A stretch of 64,000 nt of DNA from Pseudoalteromonas luteoviolacea S2607 (GCF_001625575.1 NZ_AUXV01000007.1:1-64000); one strand, 5' to 3'. Shown: positions 24,873 to 35,269, numbered from the stretch's first letter. Made by a program: numbers and translations. Notes: a model not told the origin generated them from the sequence alone.

Positions 24873-26081
24873 ATGAAAGATTTAAAACCAATAATCAAGT
24901 CTTTACTGCGGGCAAAAACAGGTCCATTGCTCCTTTTACTGCAAATTGCTGTGACATTTACAATATTAGTTAACGCAGTTTTTATGCTATTGCAAAAGCA
25001 TGAAGAAATAAACGTGCCCAGTGGTTTGGCTGAAAGTGAGCTGTTTTGGTTTCAAATGTCCTTACATGGCACATCTGAGGAAATGAAAGCAAATTTGTTT
25101 CGGGATCTTGAGGCGATTAAATCATTGAGCAGCGTTAAAAGTGCAGTAACATTAAACTCTATCCCATTTTCTGAACGGGGTTTTGGGCATGAAATTAGGC
25201 TAGATCGCAATGCTGAAGGGTTTGTAACTAAGGCTGCATTTTATACAGGTAGTTACGATGCACTAGAAACTATGGGCCTAAAACTAATCGCAGGGCAAGG
25301 GTTCCAAGCTGAGGATGAGAGAAGTTTATTTCATTTTGGACTGGATGTCCCTTCAGGTGTGGTAGTAAGTAAAGCACTGGCTGAACAGCTGTTCCCAAAT
25401 GATTGGGAAGCCGTGTTAGGTAAGACCATTTACCTTAAAAATGAGGCACAGATCGTACAAGGTGTCGTTGAACATCTAATTGGCCCATGGAGTTATTGGA
25501 AAAATAGAAGTCATAACGTCTTATTTTCAACATCGCTTATTTCATCTGAAGTGTCATTACTGGTTCGAGTGCAGGGCTCAAATATAGACAAAAGTATACA
25601 AGATGTGATGCAGGTAATAATGCAAGAGCCTAACCGCACTGTCGATCACCTAGAAATGTTAACTGAGTCGAGAGAAAGAGCATATCGTTCCCAAGTCGCG
25701 GCATATAGCACTTTGAAAGCCGTCGTAATTGGATTATCGCTAATTACAATGTTAGGCGTATTTGGACAGACCCGGTTTACCATCTTAAAAAGGCGTAAGC
25801 AAATAGGTACTCGCAGAGCGTTAGGCGCGAGTAGAGTGGCAATTGTGCGCTATTATATTCTCGAAAATACGGTAATTAATCTGTTAGGTATTGCGTTAGG
25901 GGTTGTATTTGCGATTTTAGCGAACAACTTATTAGTGTCGCATTTTCACTTATCGCCAGTACCTGGTATTTATTTGGTGTATGGAAGCTTCATTATTTTT
26001 AGTGCTGGTATGCTTGCGGTGCTACAACCAGCAATTCGTGCGGCTAGTGTTTCACCAGCAGAAGCGACGCGCTCAGTGTAA
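24873..26081 (+). CDS. MacB/FtsX-like ABC permease, set 1 second subunit
   Basis: I placed the start at ATG 24873 after AGGGAG, giving 402 residues, the same as its paralogue at 28460. It begins MKDLKPIIKSLLRAKTGPLL, with a membrane helix, a periplasmic domain, and three C-terminal helices after the KRRKQIGTRRALGASR segment. The two permeases of the set probably form a heterodimer with two ATPases. A strong hairpin lies just after the stop. Confidence 0.85.
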   Translation: MKDLKPIIKSLLRAKTGPLLLLLQIAVTFTILVNAVFMLLQKHEEINVPSGLAESELFWFQMSLHGTSEEMKANLFRDLEAIKSLSSVKSAVTLNSIPFSERGFGHEIRLDRNAEGFVTKAAFYTGSYDALETMGLKLIAGQGFQAEDERSLFHFGLDVPSGVVVSKALAEQLFPNDWEAVLGKTIYLKNEAQIVQGVVEHLIGPWSYWKNRSHNVLFSTSLISSEVSLLVRVQGSNIDKSIQDVMQVIMQEPNRTVDHLEMLTESRERAYRSQVAAYSTLKAVVIGLSLITMLGVFGQTRFTILKRRKQIGTRRALGASRVAIVRYYILENTVINLLGIALGVVFAILANNLLVSHFHLSPVPGIYLVYGSFIIFSAGMLAVLQPAIRAASVSPAEATRSV

Positions 26082-26423
26082 TGTGAATAAGGCCCAGTTT
26101 ATCAGGGCCTTATTCATCTAACATTTTCCTTTGATCTTTCTGGTGTCAAAAGCCTCAATAACTTTCTCTGTTCGCTACTCGTTTTACGAATAATTAAACT
26201 TTTAATTAAAAGTAAATTTTTAATTAAATTTGTGTTCTAGTCAATGCTTTTCAATTACAATAACCCGGATTTTTTTTGGGTACTTAAGTTAGGCAAATAA
26301 GTGGTGACAGTCACACATGTCAAAACAAACTGACAGCTATACTCTTTTTCACTGCCTGCGAATTCATAAAGATATAGTGAGGTGCTGTTCACAGCGACGA
26401 GTGAATAAATTAAAGGATGTAAA
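26082..26423. other. 342-base intergenic region with terminator hairpin
   Basis: GAATAAGGCCC (26085-26095) and GGGCCTTATTC (26105-26115) form a perfect 11-bp stem with a 9-base loop right after the set 1 permease, probably its terminator though no long T-run follows. Farther on GTGAC-A-GTCAC (about 26303-26313) and TGTCA/TGACA (about 26318-26335) are short inverted repeats before the next ATPase and may be regulatory. No gene is seen. Confidence 0.6.
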
Positions 26424-27107
26424 ATGTTAAAAATGCGAGGAGTCGCAAAGTCATTTATTACAAACACTGTAAAAACTCAAGCTCTTCAACCATTCAATTT
26501 AGATATTGAACAGGGTGATTTTGTTTCTGTTGTAGGTCCTTCTGGGTCTGGCAAAACCACATTCTTAAATATTGCCGGATTGTTAGAAGATTACTCTGAA
26601 GGTCAGTATTATTTGGATGGTCGAGATGTGACAGGCTTATCAGACAGTCATAAATCGTCGTTGAGAAATCAAAAGATAGGGTTTGTGTTTCAGAGTTTTA
26701 ATCTCATACCAGAACTCAACCTCTATGACAATGTAGAGATGCCTTTGCGTTACCGGCATTTCAACTCAAAAGAGCGAAAACAACGAGTTCATGAAGCCTT
26801 GGAAAAAGTAGGGCTCGCTGGAAGGAAATCGCACTACCCACAACAGTTGTCTGGCGGACAGCAGCAGCGTGTTGCTATTGCCAGAGCATTAGCTGGTAGC
26901 CCATCATTCTTGTTGGCAGATGAACCAACGGGCAATCTAGATTCAAAAATGGCTGGAGGAATTATGTCTTTATTGAAAGATATAAATAAACAAGGAACCA
27001 GTATTTTGATGGTGACTCATGACATGGAACAAGCGAAACAGGCTAGTCGCATTGTTGAAATACGTGATGGCTATCTAGCCGAGCATCACATTGCACTAAC
27101 TGCATAA
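26424..27107 (+). CDS. ABC transporter ATPase, set 2 (LolD/MacB type)
   Basis: The 227-residue ATPase has all family motifs ([41 protein letters not shown]). It is so like the set 1 ATPase that the two sets look like a duplicated operon. It starts after AAAGGATGTAAA and is followed by its permease 8 bases later. Confidence 0.88.
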   Translation: MLKMRGVAKSFITNTVKTQALQPFNLDIEQGDFVSVVGPSGSGKTTFLNIAGLLEDYSEGQYYLDGRDVTGLSDSHKSSLRNQKIGFVFQSFNLIPELNLYDNVEMPLRYRHFNSKERKQRVHEALEKVGLAGRKSHYPQQLSGGQQQRVAIARALAGSPSFLLADEPTGNLDSKMAGGIMSLLKDINKQGTSILMVTHDMEQAKQASRIVEIRDGYLAEHHIALTA

Positions 27108-27115
27108 GGATTAAT

Positions 27116-28450
27116 ATGGTTAGTTATTACATCAAATTGGCATGGCTGAGTTTGAGAAAAACACCGTTGTTGAGTTTTCTTATGATAGGTACGATTGCTA
27201 TTGGTATCGCAGCTGCGATGATAACAATTACCGTCGGTTATATGATGGCTCAGAACCCTCTGCCACACAAAAGTGAGCGGGTTGCTATGGTGCATTTGAA
27301 TTCATGGGATCCCACTCAGCCCTACGGTTATCGACGCAACGGGAAAAATGATATTCCCAGTACGTTGACCTATCAAGATGCAATGGCGCTGCTACAGGCG
27401 GATAAAGCAGATAAACATGCGTTATTTGCTCAGTTTTCGGAGATGATCAGAGCTAAGTCGATGGATGTTCGTGATGCTCAGTTTCACCCAGTACGTTCTA
27501 CTACTCGCGACTTTTTTGATGTGTTTGGTGCGTCGTTTATCCATGGCAGCACATGGGGTAAGGAGGCTGATCAAACTGGTGAACAAGTTATCGTATTGTC
27601 TAAGCAGGAGAATGAACGCTTGTTTGACGGCGTAAATTCTGTTGGCCAGGAAGTACTGGTCGGCACACTACTCTATCGAGTCGTCGGGGTTATCGATGAC
27701 TGGCAGCCAACACCACGCTTTTACACACACAGATATTTAATGTTCCAGTCTACTCTTAACTATTTTGTGCCACTTGAATCGCAAATTCGTAATGAGCTTT
27801 TTTCACCGACATCAATGGGTTGGTCATGTTGGGGGGATGCGCCTAGTTCCACATTGGCGCAATTGCTACTTTCTGAATGCGTATGGCTTTATATGTGGGT
27901 TGAGTTTGACTCTGCAGATAAAAAAGATGATTACTTTGACTTCTTATCCGACTATTCAGAAGAACAAAGGCAAGTTGGTCGATTCACGCGTCCAGAGCCT
28001 AATAGGCTAATGTCAGTAACTGAATACTTAGAAAAAGAAGGCGCAGTAAGCAAAGAAAACATTATGGGCATTTGGTTTGCGTTGGCGTTTTTGTTGGCAT
28101 GTTTATGTAATGTAATGAGCTTAATGATGACTAAGTTTCATGGTAAAGGGGGCGAGATTGGCCTGCGCAGAGCAGTTGGTGCAAGTAAAAAAGACATTAT
28201 TATTCAATTTGGGTTTGAATCAGTATTTATTGGATTTGTTGGCGGTGTAATTGGCCTTTTGTTGGCTCAAGTAGGGTTATCAATATTAGCCGAGATGTTT
28301 TCGAACTTACACAAGAATGTGATGACCATGGATGTTTATCTCATGGTTGGCACGATTGGCTTGGCTATGAGCTCGTCTGTTGCTTTTGGTCTGTGGCCAG
28401 TCTATCGCGCAAGCTTAATACAGCCATCTAGTCAGTTAAAGAGTTTGTAG
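27116..28450 (+). CDS. MacB/FtsX-like ABC permease, set 2 first subunit
   Basis: The 444-residue protein mirrors the set 1 first permease along its whole length: N-terminal helix, periplasmic domain with a DIPSTLTYQDA stretch (DIPIYLTYQDA in set 1), and C-terminal helices after GLRRAVGASKKD. The periplasmic domains are more different than the membrane parts, which hints at different partners or substrates. It has a TAAGGATTAAT ribosome binding site and sits 9 bases before the second permease. Confidence 0.85.
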   Translation: MVSYYIKLAWLSLRKTPLLSFLMIGTIAIGIAAAMITITVGYMMAQNPLPHKSERVAMVHLNSWDPTQPYGYRRNGKNDIPSTLTYQDAMALLQADKADKHALFAQFSEMIRAKSMDVRDAQFHPVRSTTRDFFDVFGASFIHGSTWGKEADQTGEQVIVLSKQENERLFDGVNSVGQEVLVGTLLYRVVGVIDDWQPTPRFYTHRYLMFQSTLNYFVPLESQIRNELFSPTSMGWSCWGDAPSSTLAQLLLSECVWLYMWVEFDSADKKDDYFDFLSDYSEEQRQVGRFTRPEPNRLMSVTEYLEKEGAVSKENIMGIWFALAFLLACLCNVMSLMMTKFHGKGGEIGLRRAVGASKKDIIIQFGFESVFIGFVGGVIGLLLAQVGLSILAEMFSNLHKNVMTMDVYLMVGTIGLAMSSSVAFGLWPVYRASLIQPSSQLKSL

Positions 28451-28459
28451 GAGCGTGAC

Positions 28460-29668
28460 ATGAAGGATTTTAAACCTATTTTAAAGACCTTATGGAAAAA
28501 TAAAACCAGTCCCATTCTGCTAGTGATTCAAATAGCCGTTGCCTTCACGATATTAATTAATGTAAGCCATATGGCCGTTAATAAGTGGCAAGAGATTCAT
28601 AAGCCCAGTGGACTAGACGAAGCAAATATTTTTACATTTACAGCTAACTTACCAGTTGAGCCTGCGGGTTATAAAGCAAGGCTTGAGCAAGATTTTGCCG
28701 ACATATTAGAGCTTAGCAGCGTTGAGAATGTCATGGCAACCAATTCAATTCCTTTAACTAATTGGGGGCTAGGTTTAGCCCTTAATAGGACCGAAAGTGA
28801 TGAGAGTTATATTACCTATGCTGGTATATATAGCATGACAGCAAACTTTGTGGACACTTTGGGCCTAGATGTCATTTTGGGTCGACAATTTGAGCAGGCT
28901 GAAATGGTGCTTTCTAGCGCTGATTATACCGTACAATCTAGTACGCTGATGGTCACTAAAGCAATAGCTGAAAAAATATCCCCCGAGGATTGGACACAAA
29001 CGGTGGGCAAAACTATCTATATCCATGGTCGCCCATATCAAATAGTTGGAGTGGTTGACGAGCTCATTGCAACTTGGCCTAATTGGCTGCGAAATGAGCG
29101 GAGTATCATTTTCCCAGCATATTCATTGACCAAAGAAAGCAAGTTTATGGTGAAAGCGCGTGAAGGTCAGCTTAAACAAGCAATGGAAGAAGTACATGCA
29201 GTATTAATGCGTCATCCGGGAAGGATCATAGACAAGTTTCACGCCTTTTCGCACACCAGAGATAGCGGATACAAACCAATGGCTTCATCGCTCATTATTT
29301 TATGCGCTGTGACAATTGGATTAGTTGTTATTACTATGCTTGGCACTTTTGGGCAGGCGCGTTTCGCAATTTTAAGGCGCAAACGTCAGATCGGTACTAG
29401 AAGAGCGTTAGGGGCAACGAAGTGGCAAATAGTTCGGTATTATATGTTAGAGAATATTGTGATTACCTCAATAGGTATTCTATTTGGCGCTATTTTTGCT
29501 GTGCTACTCAATGTAAAGCTTATGGACTTTTTTGAACTATTATCTGTGCCTAGTGAATACTTTTTGTTTGGGGCTGTTGCTGTCTTAGTAGCTGGTCAAT
29601 TTGCTGTTATCCCACCTGCGCTTGGTGCTGCTAACATTTCTCCGGCTTCTGCAACGCGTTCTGCATAA
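28460..29668 (+). CDS. MacB/FtsX-like ABC permease, set 2 second subunit
   Basis: The 402-residue protein begins MKDFKPILKTLWKNKTSPIL, matches the set 1 second permease in length and layout, and has the KRRQIGTRRALGATK-type coupling segment before its last helices. It closes the set 2 operon; a 12-bp hairpin follows. With its partner it would form an inner-membrane exporter or lipoprotein-type transporter. Confidence 0.85.
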   Translation: MKDFKPILKTLWKNKTSPILLVIQIAVAFTILINVSHMAVNKWQEIHKPSGLDEANIFTFTANLPVEPAGYKARLEQDFADILELSSVENVMATNSIPLTNWGLGLALNRTESDESYITYAGIYSMTANFVDTLGLDVILGRQFEQAEMVLSSADYTVQSSTLMVTKAIAEKISPEDWTQTVGKTIYIHGRPYQIVGVVDELIATWPNWLRNERSIIFPAYSLTKESKFMVKAREGQLKQAMEEVHAVLMRHPGRIIDKFHAFSHTRDSGYKPMASSLIILCAVTIGLVVITMLGTFGQARFAILRRKRQIGTRRALGATKWQIVRYYMLENIVITSIGILFGAIFAVLLNVKLMDFFELLSVPSEYFLFGAVAVLVAGQFAVIPPALGAANISPASATRSA

Positions 29669-29684
29669 TTCTTCCCTCTATTAC

Positions 29685-29715
29685 TAGACACTACAATGTG
29701 CTGTTGTGGTGTCTA
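29685..29715 (+). terminator. Terminator-like hairpin after ABC set 2
   Basis: TAGACACTACAA (29685-29696) pairs with TTGTGGTGTCTA (29704-29715) over 12 bp with one T:G wobble and a 7-base loop. It lies 17 bases after the stop at 29668. There is no strong T-run. Confidence 0.6.
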
Positions 29716-29955
29716 CTTCAACAATGTTTGTACCGTTATTTTCAACACTTATTTAAGTTTAATTTTGTGTGTGTAATATTTTTGATAACTATCAATATGT
29801 TGCAAATATTCATGATTTTTGCTCAGCAATAAATAAATTCATACCTAAAATATTAGTTATAAAAGCTTACTTTACTGTTATTTTTTGGTTAACATTCGCA
29901 CTGTTTTTTTAGTATACTTTGATATGAGTAGTGAAGGTGTGATTTGGGAGCTGTC

Positions 29956-30849
29956 ATGAGGTGGTTGGTTTTGGTTTTGCTGGTATCTTGTATTAGCCCT
30001 GCTTTCGCACACAATCAACTTGTTGTCGATATTATGAGTAGTGAAAATTTTAGTCAGCGCTACAATGAGTTCCTTAACGGTCGTTCTCCCTTGGATGTAC
30101 AAGACTTTCATCCAACCACTAAAGGTTCTCATATTGAAATAATTGAAATGGTCTTGTTGCAGCAAGCTCTATTTTTAGGGGGGGAAACAAGAGAAGTTGT
30201 CTTCAACCCTAAGCCCTCCGTCAATATCATCGAATTCTCAGACATGATCTCTGGCGATAGCCTCATTTTAGCACGCTCCGTATGGCATGAAGATATTCTT
30301 AATTACCGTGGTTCATTATATGTGAGTGATGCGGTCGTTGAATTTGGGGATTATGAAGCTGGGTTGTATGTGACAAAGCGCAACATTGCACTGCAAAACT
30401 TACCCAAAGAGCAGCTTGAGCAGCTGACTGTGGTTGCAAACCCTAGGTGGCGTGTAGATTGGCGAGCACTGAATAACACCCCAATTAATATTGTTAGTTT
30501 TATCGGACCATGGGAAACCATGCTTAATATGGTGGAAACAGGTATTGTTGATGCTATGTTAGTGAATTTTAGTGTGAGTGAAGACTTACTTCTCAACTTT
30601 GAAGGCAGAGAGTACGTACCGATTCAAAATCTCAAAATGATGCTCCCTGATTCACGTCATTTCATTGTTAGTAAGCGCCATCCGCAGGGGGAGCAGATCT
30701 TTGCTGCGCTTAATCGTGGCCTGAAAATACTCAAGAGGAAAGGGGTACTGCGCAGAGCTTTGATACAATCTGGATTTATTAACCACTTGGTGAGTGATTG
30801 GCAATTTATCAATGAAGATATGATGGCAACGACAGGGGTGGTGCAATGA
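29956..30849 (+). CDS. Periplasmic solute-binding-like protein (SBP_bac_3 type)
   Basis: I start it at ATG 29956, five bases after GGGAG, giving 297 residues. It has a signal peptide (LVLVLLVSCISPAFA) and the general look of bacterial solute-binding proteins of the amino-acid type, but it is weakly conserved. Its stop overlaps the start of the next gene by ATGA, so the two are translated together. The next gene encodes a diguanylate cyclase with an exported sensor part. It may present a ligand to that sensor rather than serve a transporter, since no ABC permease is linked. This role is inference. Confidence 0.65.
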   Translation: MRWLVLVLLVSCISPAFAHNQLVVDIMSSENFSQRYNEFLNGRSPLDVQDFHPTTKGSHIEIIEMVLLQQALFLGGETREVVFNPKPSVNIIEFSDMISGDSLILARSVWHEDILNYRGSLYVSDAVVEFGDYEAGLYVTKRNIALQNLPKEQLEQLTVVANPRWRVDWRALNNTPINIVSFIGPWETMLNMVETGIVDAMLVNFSVSEDLLLNFEGREYVPIQNLKMMLPDSRHFIVSKRHPQGEQIFAALNRGLKILKRKGVLRRALIQSGFINHLVSDWQFINEDMMATTGVVQ

Positions 30850-32708
30850 AGTTACATTGGTGTGCTTTGCCATTTATATGGTTGTTGAGCTTTGAGGTGT
30901 GGGCTAATTTGAGCAGTAGCAATAGCTCTTCTCAAAAAGAAGACCTTAATAAAATGCTGGGTCAATTAACTTCACAGCTAAAAGAAGATTATGATCTTAA
31001 TTTGCTACCACAGATACGAGTCTTAAGAGAGCAGTCAAGGCAGCTTGGAGAGAAGCGTTTACACGCGAAGTCGTTATTACTTGAAGGACTAATACGGCAG
31101 CATTACGGCGACTATAAAAATAGCCTTGTTTTACACAATGATGCGCTGGATATTGTTACTGGTATGAATTTACCAGAGTTGGAGGCTGGAATTTATTTAG
31201 CCCTTGCTCAGCTCGAAATGAGCTTGGAGCGTTTTCGTTTTGCGCAGCAATTATTGGAACGTGCCTATTCTTTAATTACAAAAAATGTTTCTAATGAACA
31301 TGTTAGCGGTCTGCTAGCAGAGTATGCCCTTTGGCAGGGCACGTTGCATATTATGCGTGGCAGTTATCGCCAAGCTCTGATGATTCTAGAAAGTGTTGAC
31401 TCAGAAGCACAGCAGGAGCTTTCGAGTCAGTTAGCGCTAACGCGAGCTTGGGCTTACTTAAGTATTGGGGAGTATCTCAATGCAAGCGCTCTTCTTAAGT
31501 TAGTGTCGCAGGAACAAGCGGCTTTGAAAGAGAATTTACGGCTGAGAGTGCGTTATAAATTAATGAGTGCTATGGCACATTTACAAGCTGGTCAGTTTAC
31601 AAGTGCAATAACTCAAGCCAACAAGGCGTTGGGTGAAACCTTCGGCACGAGGTTTTTGAATGAACAGTCAATGCTGCAAAAGATCTTGGCGGGTGCATAT
31701 GCGCAATTGGGAGATTTTGAACAAGCGCATTTGTATTTGAAGCGCTTTGCAATGACGGAGCAGGCATTAAATCTACAAAAACGAAATAACAAGCTCTTGC
31801 AACTAGAGGCGCAATACACATTAGCCGCACAAAAGCAGCAACTCAGTGTTTTAGAAAAAGACAATGCCCTTCAGGCACAGCAATTAATCCAACACCAACA
31901 AAAAATTGATAATGCACATTTGGCGCAACAGCGGGGTGTGCTGGGCATGTTACTCGTGGTTTTGGTGTTTGGATTTGGTTATTGGAGATGGCAAAACAAG
32001 CGCTATTTGACGGTATTAAAGCGGCAAGTGGCCGAGCGAACAGCTGAGCTAGCAGAGCGGAATAAGCGTTTGCAGGCGCTCAGTTTTACCGATAGTTTGA
32101 CGGGCCTGAATAATCGACATTACTTTTTTAGTATTATTGATGCACAAGTAAATAAAAATACGACGACACAAACAAGTACAGGTGAAAAGCATGAAATGAT
32201 TTTTTGCTTGTTAGATATAGATCACTTTAAAAAGGTGAATGATACATATGGTCATGCAGCTGGAGATACCGTGCTTCAGTCAGTGGCGGACATTTTAAAG
32301 CAGTGCACTAGAGACAGTGATTTGGTGATCCGTTGGGGGGGAGAAGAGTTTTTAATCGTGATGCCAAATATGACCCATGGCGAGGCTGCAGAAGCTGTGG
32401 AACGAGTGAGGCGGCAGGTTGAGTGTTTCCCGTTTGTGGTTAATGAACAAGCAATCCAAGTAACCTGTTCTATTGGTTTTGCACCATACCCGCTTAGTAA
32501 TCAAGGTGGAAAATCATTGACTTGGGAGCAGGTACTCGAGCTGGCGGATAATGGCCTGTACATGGCCAAAGAAGAAAGTAGAAATGCATGGGTTGGGCTG
32601 CGCGGATTGAGTCCTCCATTTAATGCACCGGCTGAGCAACTTATTAGCAATTATAAAAATCTGATTAACAGTGGTCACTTATTGGCTTCTACTAGTTACC
32701 ATTCGTAA
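30846..32708 (+). CDS. TPR-containing membrane diguanylate cyclase
   Basis: The 620-residue protein has a signal-type N terminus, helical TPR-like repeats (about 60-330), a coiled coil, one membrane helix (GVLGMLLVVLVFGFGYW, about residue 365) and a C-terminal GGDEF domain with RWGGEEF. The inhibitory site RDSD stands five residues before GGEEF, so feedback control by cyclic di-GMP is likely. The substrate is GTP. The sensor domain is on the periplasmic side. It overlaps the solute-binding protein gene by ATGA, which suggests a two-part sensory unit. Confidence 0.88.
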   Translation: MKLHWCALPFIWLLSFEVWANLSSSNSSSQKEDLNKMLGQLTSQLKEDYDLNLLPQIRVLREQSRQLGEKRLHAKSLLLEGLIRQHYGDYKNSLVLHNDALDIVTGMNLPELEAGIYLALAQLEMSLERFRFAQQLLERAYSLITKNVSNEHVSGLLAEYALWQGTLHIMRGSYRQALMILESVDSEAQQELSSQLALTRAWAYLSIGEYLNASALLKLVSQEQAALKENLRLRVRYKLMSAMAHLQAGQFTSAITQANKALGETFGTRFLNEQSMLQKILAGAYAQLGDFEQAHLYLKRFAMTEQALNLQKRNNKLLQLEAQYTLAAQKQQLSVLEKDNALQAQQLIQHQQKIDNAHLAQQRGVLGMLLVVLVFGFGYWRWQNKRYLTVLKRQVAERTAELAERNKRLQALSFTDSLTGLNNRHYFFSIIDAQVNKNTTTQTSTGEKHEMIFCLLDIDHFKKVNDTYGHAAGDTVLQSVADILKQCTRDSDLVIRWGGEEFLIVMPNMTHGEAAEAVERVRRQVECFPFVVNEQAIQVTCSIGFAPYPLSNQGGKSLTWEQVLELADNGLYMAKEESRNAWVGLRGLSPPFNAPAEQLISNYKNLINSGHLLASTSYHS

Positions 32709-32780
32709 AGTAAGTTACTGTCATTCGGTTCAATAGTGGTAGAATATTGCCATGTCTACGCAAACTAGAATCATGTCACT

Positions 32781-35216
32781 GTGCTACCTATTGAAGAAGT
32801 ATACTCGCAACTAGTCGAACAACTTTCCTCCCAACAAACAGTACTCCTGCAGGCACCTCCAGGGGCGGGTAAATCGACTTGGCTGCCTTTACAATTGATG
32901 AAAGATAGACACTTCAAACGCATTGTTATGCTTGAGCCCAGACGATTGGCTGCGAGAAATATTGCCCAGTTTTTGGCTTCTCAATTGAATGAGCCAGTGG
33001 GAGAACAGGTTGGCTTGAGAATACGTCAAGAAGTGAAAATTTCAGCGCGTACGCGGTTAGAGATTGTCACTGAAGGGATGCTTACGCGCATGATCCAGCA
33101 AGATCCAGAGCTGTCTGGTATTGACCTTCTAATTTTTGACGAGTTTCACGAGCGCTCATTGGCGGCAGATACCGCACTGGCATTTGCCATAGAATCGCAA
33201 GCCGCATTGCGTGAAGATTTAAAAATCTTGGTCATGTCAGCGACTCTGGATAGCGAACGTTATCAGTCATTTTTAGCCTGCCCAGTCGTTCAGTCTGAGG
33301 GTCGTAGTTACCCCATTGAGGAGCGCTACATCACGCTCAAAGATGAAAGCCAATGGCTGGCGCAGATCGCGCCAATGGTGCGTCAAGCATTAAGCGAGCA
33401 AAGTGGCAGTATTTTGGTGTTTTTACCGGGTCAAAAAGAAATTCGTTTTGTTGCCAACGCGTTGTTGGATGAACTAGAGCAGAACCCGCAGGTGCAACTG
33501 GCAACATTATACGGCGACCAGAGTAAAGCTAGCCAGCAGGCAGCGATAGCTCCTGCGCCGTCAGGACAAAGAAAGGTTGTGTTAACAACAAATGTAGCAG
33601 AAACATCACTGACAATAGAAGGGATCCGAGTCGTAATAGATTCAGGTAAACGACGTGCAGGTGTATTTAATTTACGCACGGGCGTGACAGAACTAACCAC
33701 ACTGTCTATTTCTAGGGCGTCAGCGATACAACGTGCGGGACGGGCTGGGCGAATTGAGCCAGGGGTTGTATACCGGCTCGGTAGTAAAGCGATGTTTGAG
33801 AGACGTGATGCGCATGATAAGCCGGATATACTAAGCTCGGATATAAGCGGGCTCATTTTGGAAGCTAAGGTGTGGGGAACAAGCATTGCAGAATTGCCTT
33901 TGCTAGATAGGCCTAGTGACGCGCAAATCAGCCAGGCAGAACAGTTACTCATTGAATTGGAAGCGCTAGATGAACAGGGGAAGTTACAGGGGCTAGGTTC
34001 AAAAATGCATTCCCTCGGTGGTGAACCAAGGTATGCGCACATGCTACTCAAAGTGCAACAATTGGAAGAGCGCCTCCCTGGTATCACCCGTTTAGCTTGC
34101 TATTTTATGGCTTTACAAGACAGCAAGGTGAAATGTGCGCCAGAGTTAAGCTTGGCGCTACAACAATTGCAACAAAAAGCCCCGCTACAGTTTACAAAGC
34201 AATTGCAATACTGGTGCAAGCGTGCACAAATTGAATGCAATGCTACTGAACTGGCCATAGAACACATCGCTGTTGTGGTGGCGTTAGCGTACCCAGACCG
34301 ATTGGCCAAGCGCAGAGGCAATGGCTTTGTATTAGCGAATGGTGCAGGCGTACAAGCACACGGTGACTATTGGTTAGATGCGCCATTTTTGGCGATTGCA
34401 CAATTGGGCGGCCACAAAGGACAGTCAATATTTAGCGCAACAACTTTTTCACCTAGTGAACTAGAAGACGTATTGCCTCATTTATTCACGACAAGAATGG
34501 TGTGCGAGTTTGACCAAAAATCGTCACAGTTTATCCATCAAGATCGGGTGTATTTAGGTCAGTGTGTTATCTCTGCAAAGCCCAGCAGTATGCCGCTCGA
34601 CCAAGCGGCTCGAACGGCAGCATGGCTTAATATAGTTCAGCAACAAGGCTTAAGCTTGTTTAGCCAATTTCAAGAGTGTGCGCCTTTGTTAGTGCGCTTA
34701 CAGCTCGCAGGACAGCTTTACCCTGAAGAGTTTGAACTTTGTAATGAAGCGGACCTGCTGGCGAGTGTTAATGCTTGGCTAGCGCCCTACTTAAATGACA
34801 TCAAACAGTTTAACCAACTTAAGAAGCTGGATCTTAAAGCGGCACTGATAGCTCGAGTAGATTGGCAAAAACAACAGCGCCTAAATGAATTATTACCGGA
34901 GCGAATCGCTGTGCCGAGCGGCTCAAATTTACGCATTCACTATCAATTGGACGGCCCAGCTCGACTGGCGGTGAAGATGCAAGAAGTATACGGAATGAGT
35001 CAAAGCCCCGTATTATGTGAAGGTCGCTTACCAATCTTGATGGAGTTATTATCGCCGGCGCAAAGGCCTTTGCAATTGACTCAAGACTTAGCGCATTTTT
35101 GGCAAACGAGTTACCGAGAAGTGCAAAAAGAAATGAAAGGTCGTTATCCGAAACATTTTTGGCCAGATGACCCCGCAACAGCACAGGCGACGAATAAAGT
35201 GAAAAGCCGTATGTAA
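32781..35216 (+). CDS. hrpB: ATP-dependent RNA helicase HrpB
   Basis: The 811-residue protein has Walker A APPGAGKSTWLP, the DEFHERSL box (DEFH in place of DEAH, as in HrpB), the SAT motif as MSATLD, and the TNVAETSLTIEGI and QRAGRAGRIEPG motifs. The C-terminal HrpB-specific region ends with the EVQKEMKGRYPKHFWPDDP segment. It starts with GTG at 32781. HrpB proteins are cytosolic DEAH-box helicases of poorly known biological role. Length and motifs agree with the family. Confidence 0.95.
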   Translation: MLPIEEVYSQLVEQLSSQQTVLLQAPPGAGKSTWLPLQLMKDRHFKRIVMLEPRRLAARNIAQFLASQLNEPVGEQVGLRIRQEVKISARTRLEIVTEGMLTRMIQQDPELSGIDLLIFDEFHERSLAADTALAFAIESQAALREDLKILVMSATLDSERYQSFLACPVVQSEGRSYPIEERYITLKDESQWLAQIAPMVRQALSEQSGSILVFLPGQKEIRFVANALLDELEQNPQVQLATLYGDQSKASQQAAIAPAPSGQRKVVLTTNVAETSLTIEGIRVVIDSGKRRAGVFNLRTGVTELTTLSISRASAIQRAGRAGRIEPGVVYRLGSKAMFERRDAHDKPDILSSDISGLILEAKVWGTSIAELPLLDRPSDAQISQAEQLLIELEALDEQGKLQGLGSKMHSLGGEPRYAHMLLKVQQLEERLPGITRLACYFMALQDSKVKCAPELSLALQQLQQKAPLQFTKQLQYWCKRAQIECNATELAIEHIAVVVALAYPDRLAKRRGNGFVLANGAGVQAHGDYWLDAPFLAIAQLGGHKGQSIFSATTFSPSELEDVLPHLFTTRMVCEFDQKSSQFIHQDRVYLGQCVISAKPSSMPLDQAARTAAWLNIVQQQGLSLFSQFQECAPLLVRLQLAGQLYPEEFELCNEADLLASVNAWLAPYLNDIKQFNQLKKLDLKAALIARVDWQKQQRLNELLPERIAVPSGSNLRIHYQLDGPARLAVKMQEVYGMSQSPVLCEGRLPILMELLSPAQRPLQLTQDLAHFWQTSYREVQKEMKGRYPKHFWPDDPATAQATNKVKSRM

Positions 35217-35269
35217 TAAGACAATACAGCGCACATGGTGATTTTTTAGAACGGCGTAAAAAATACTTT

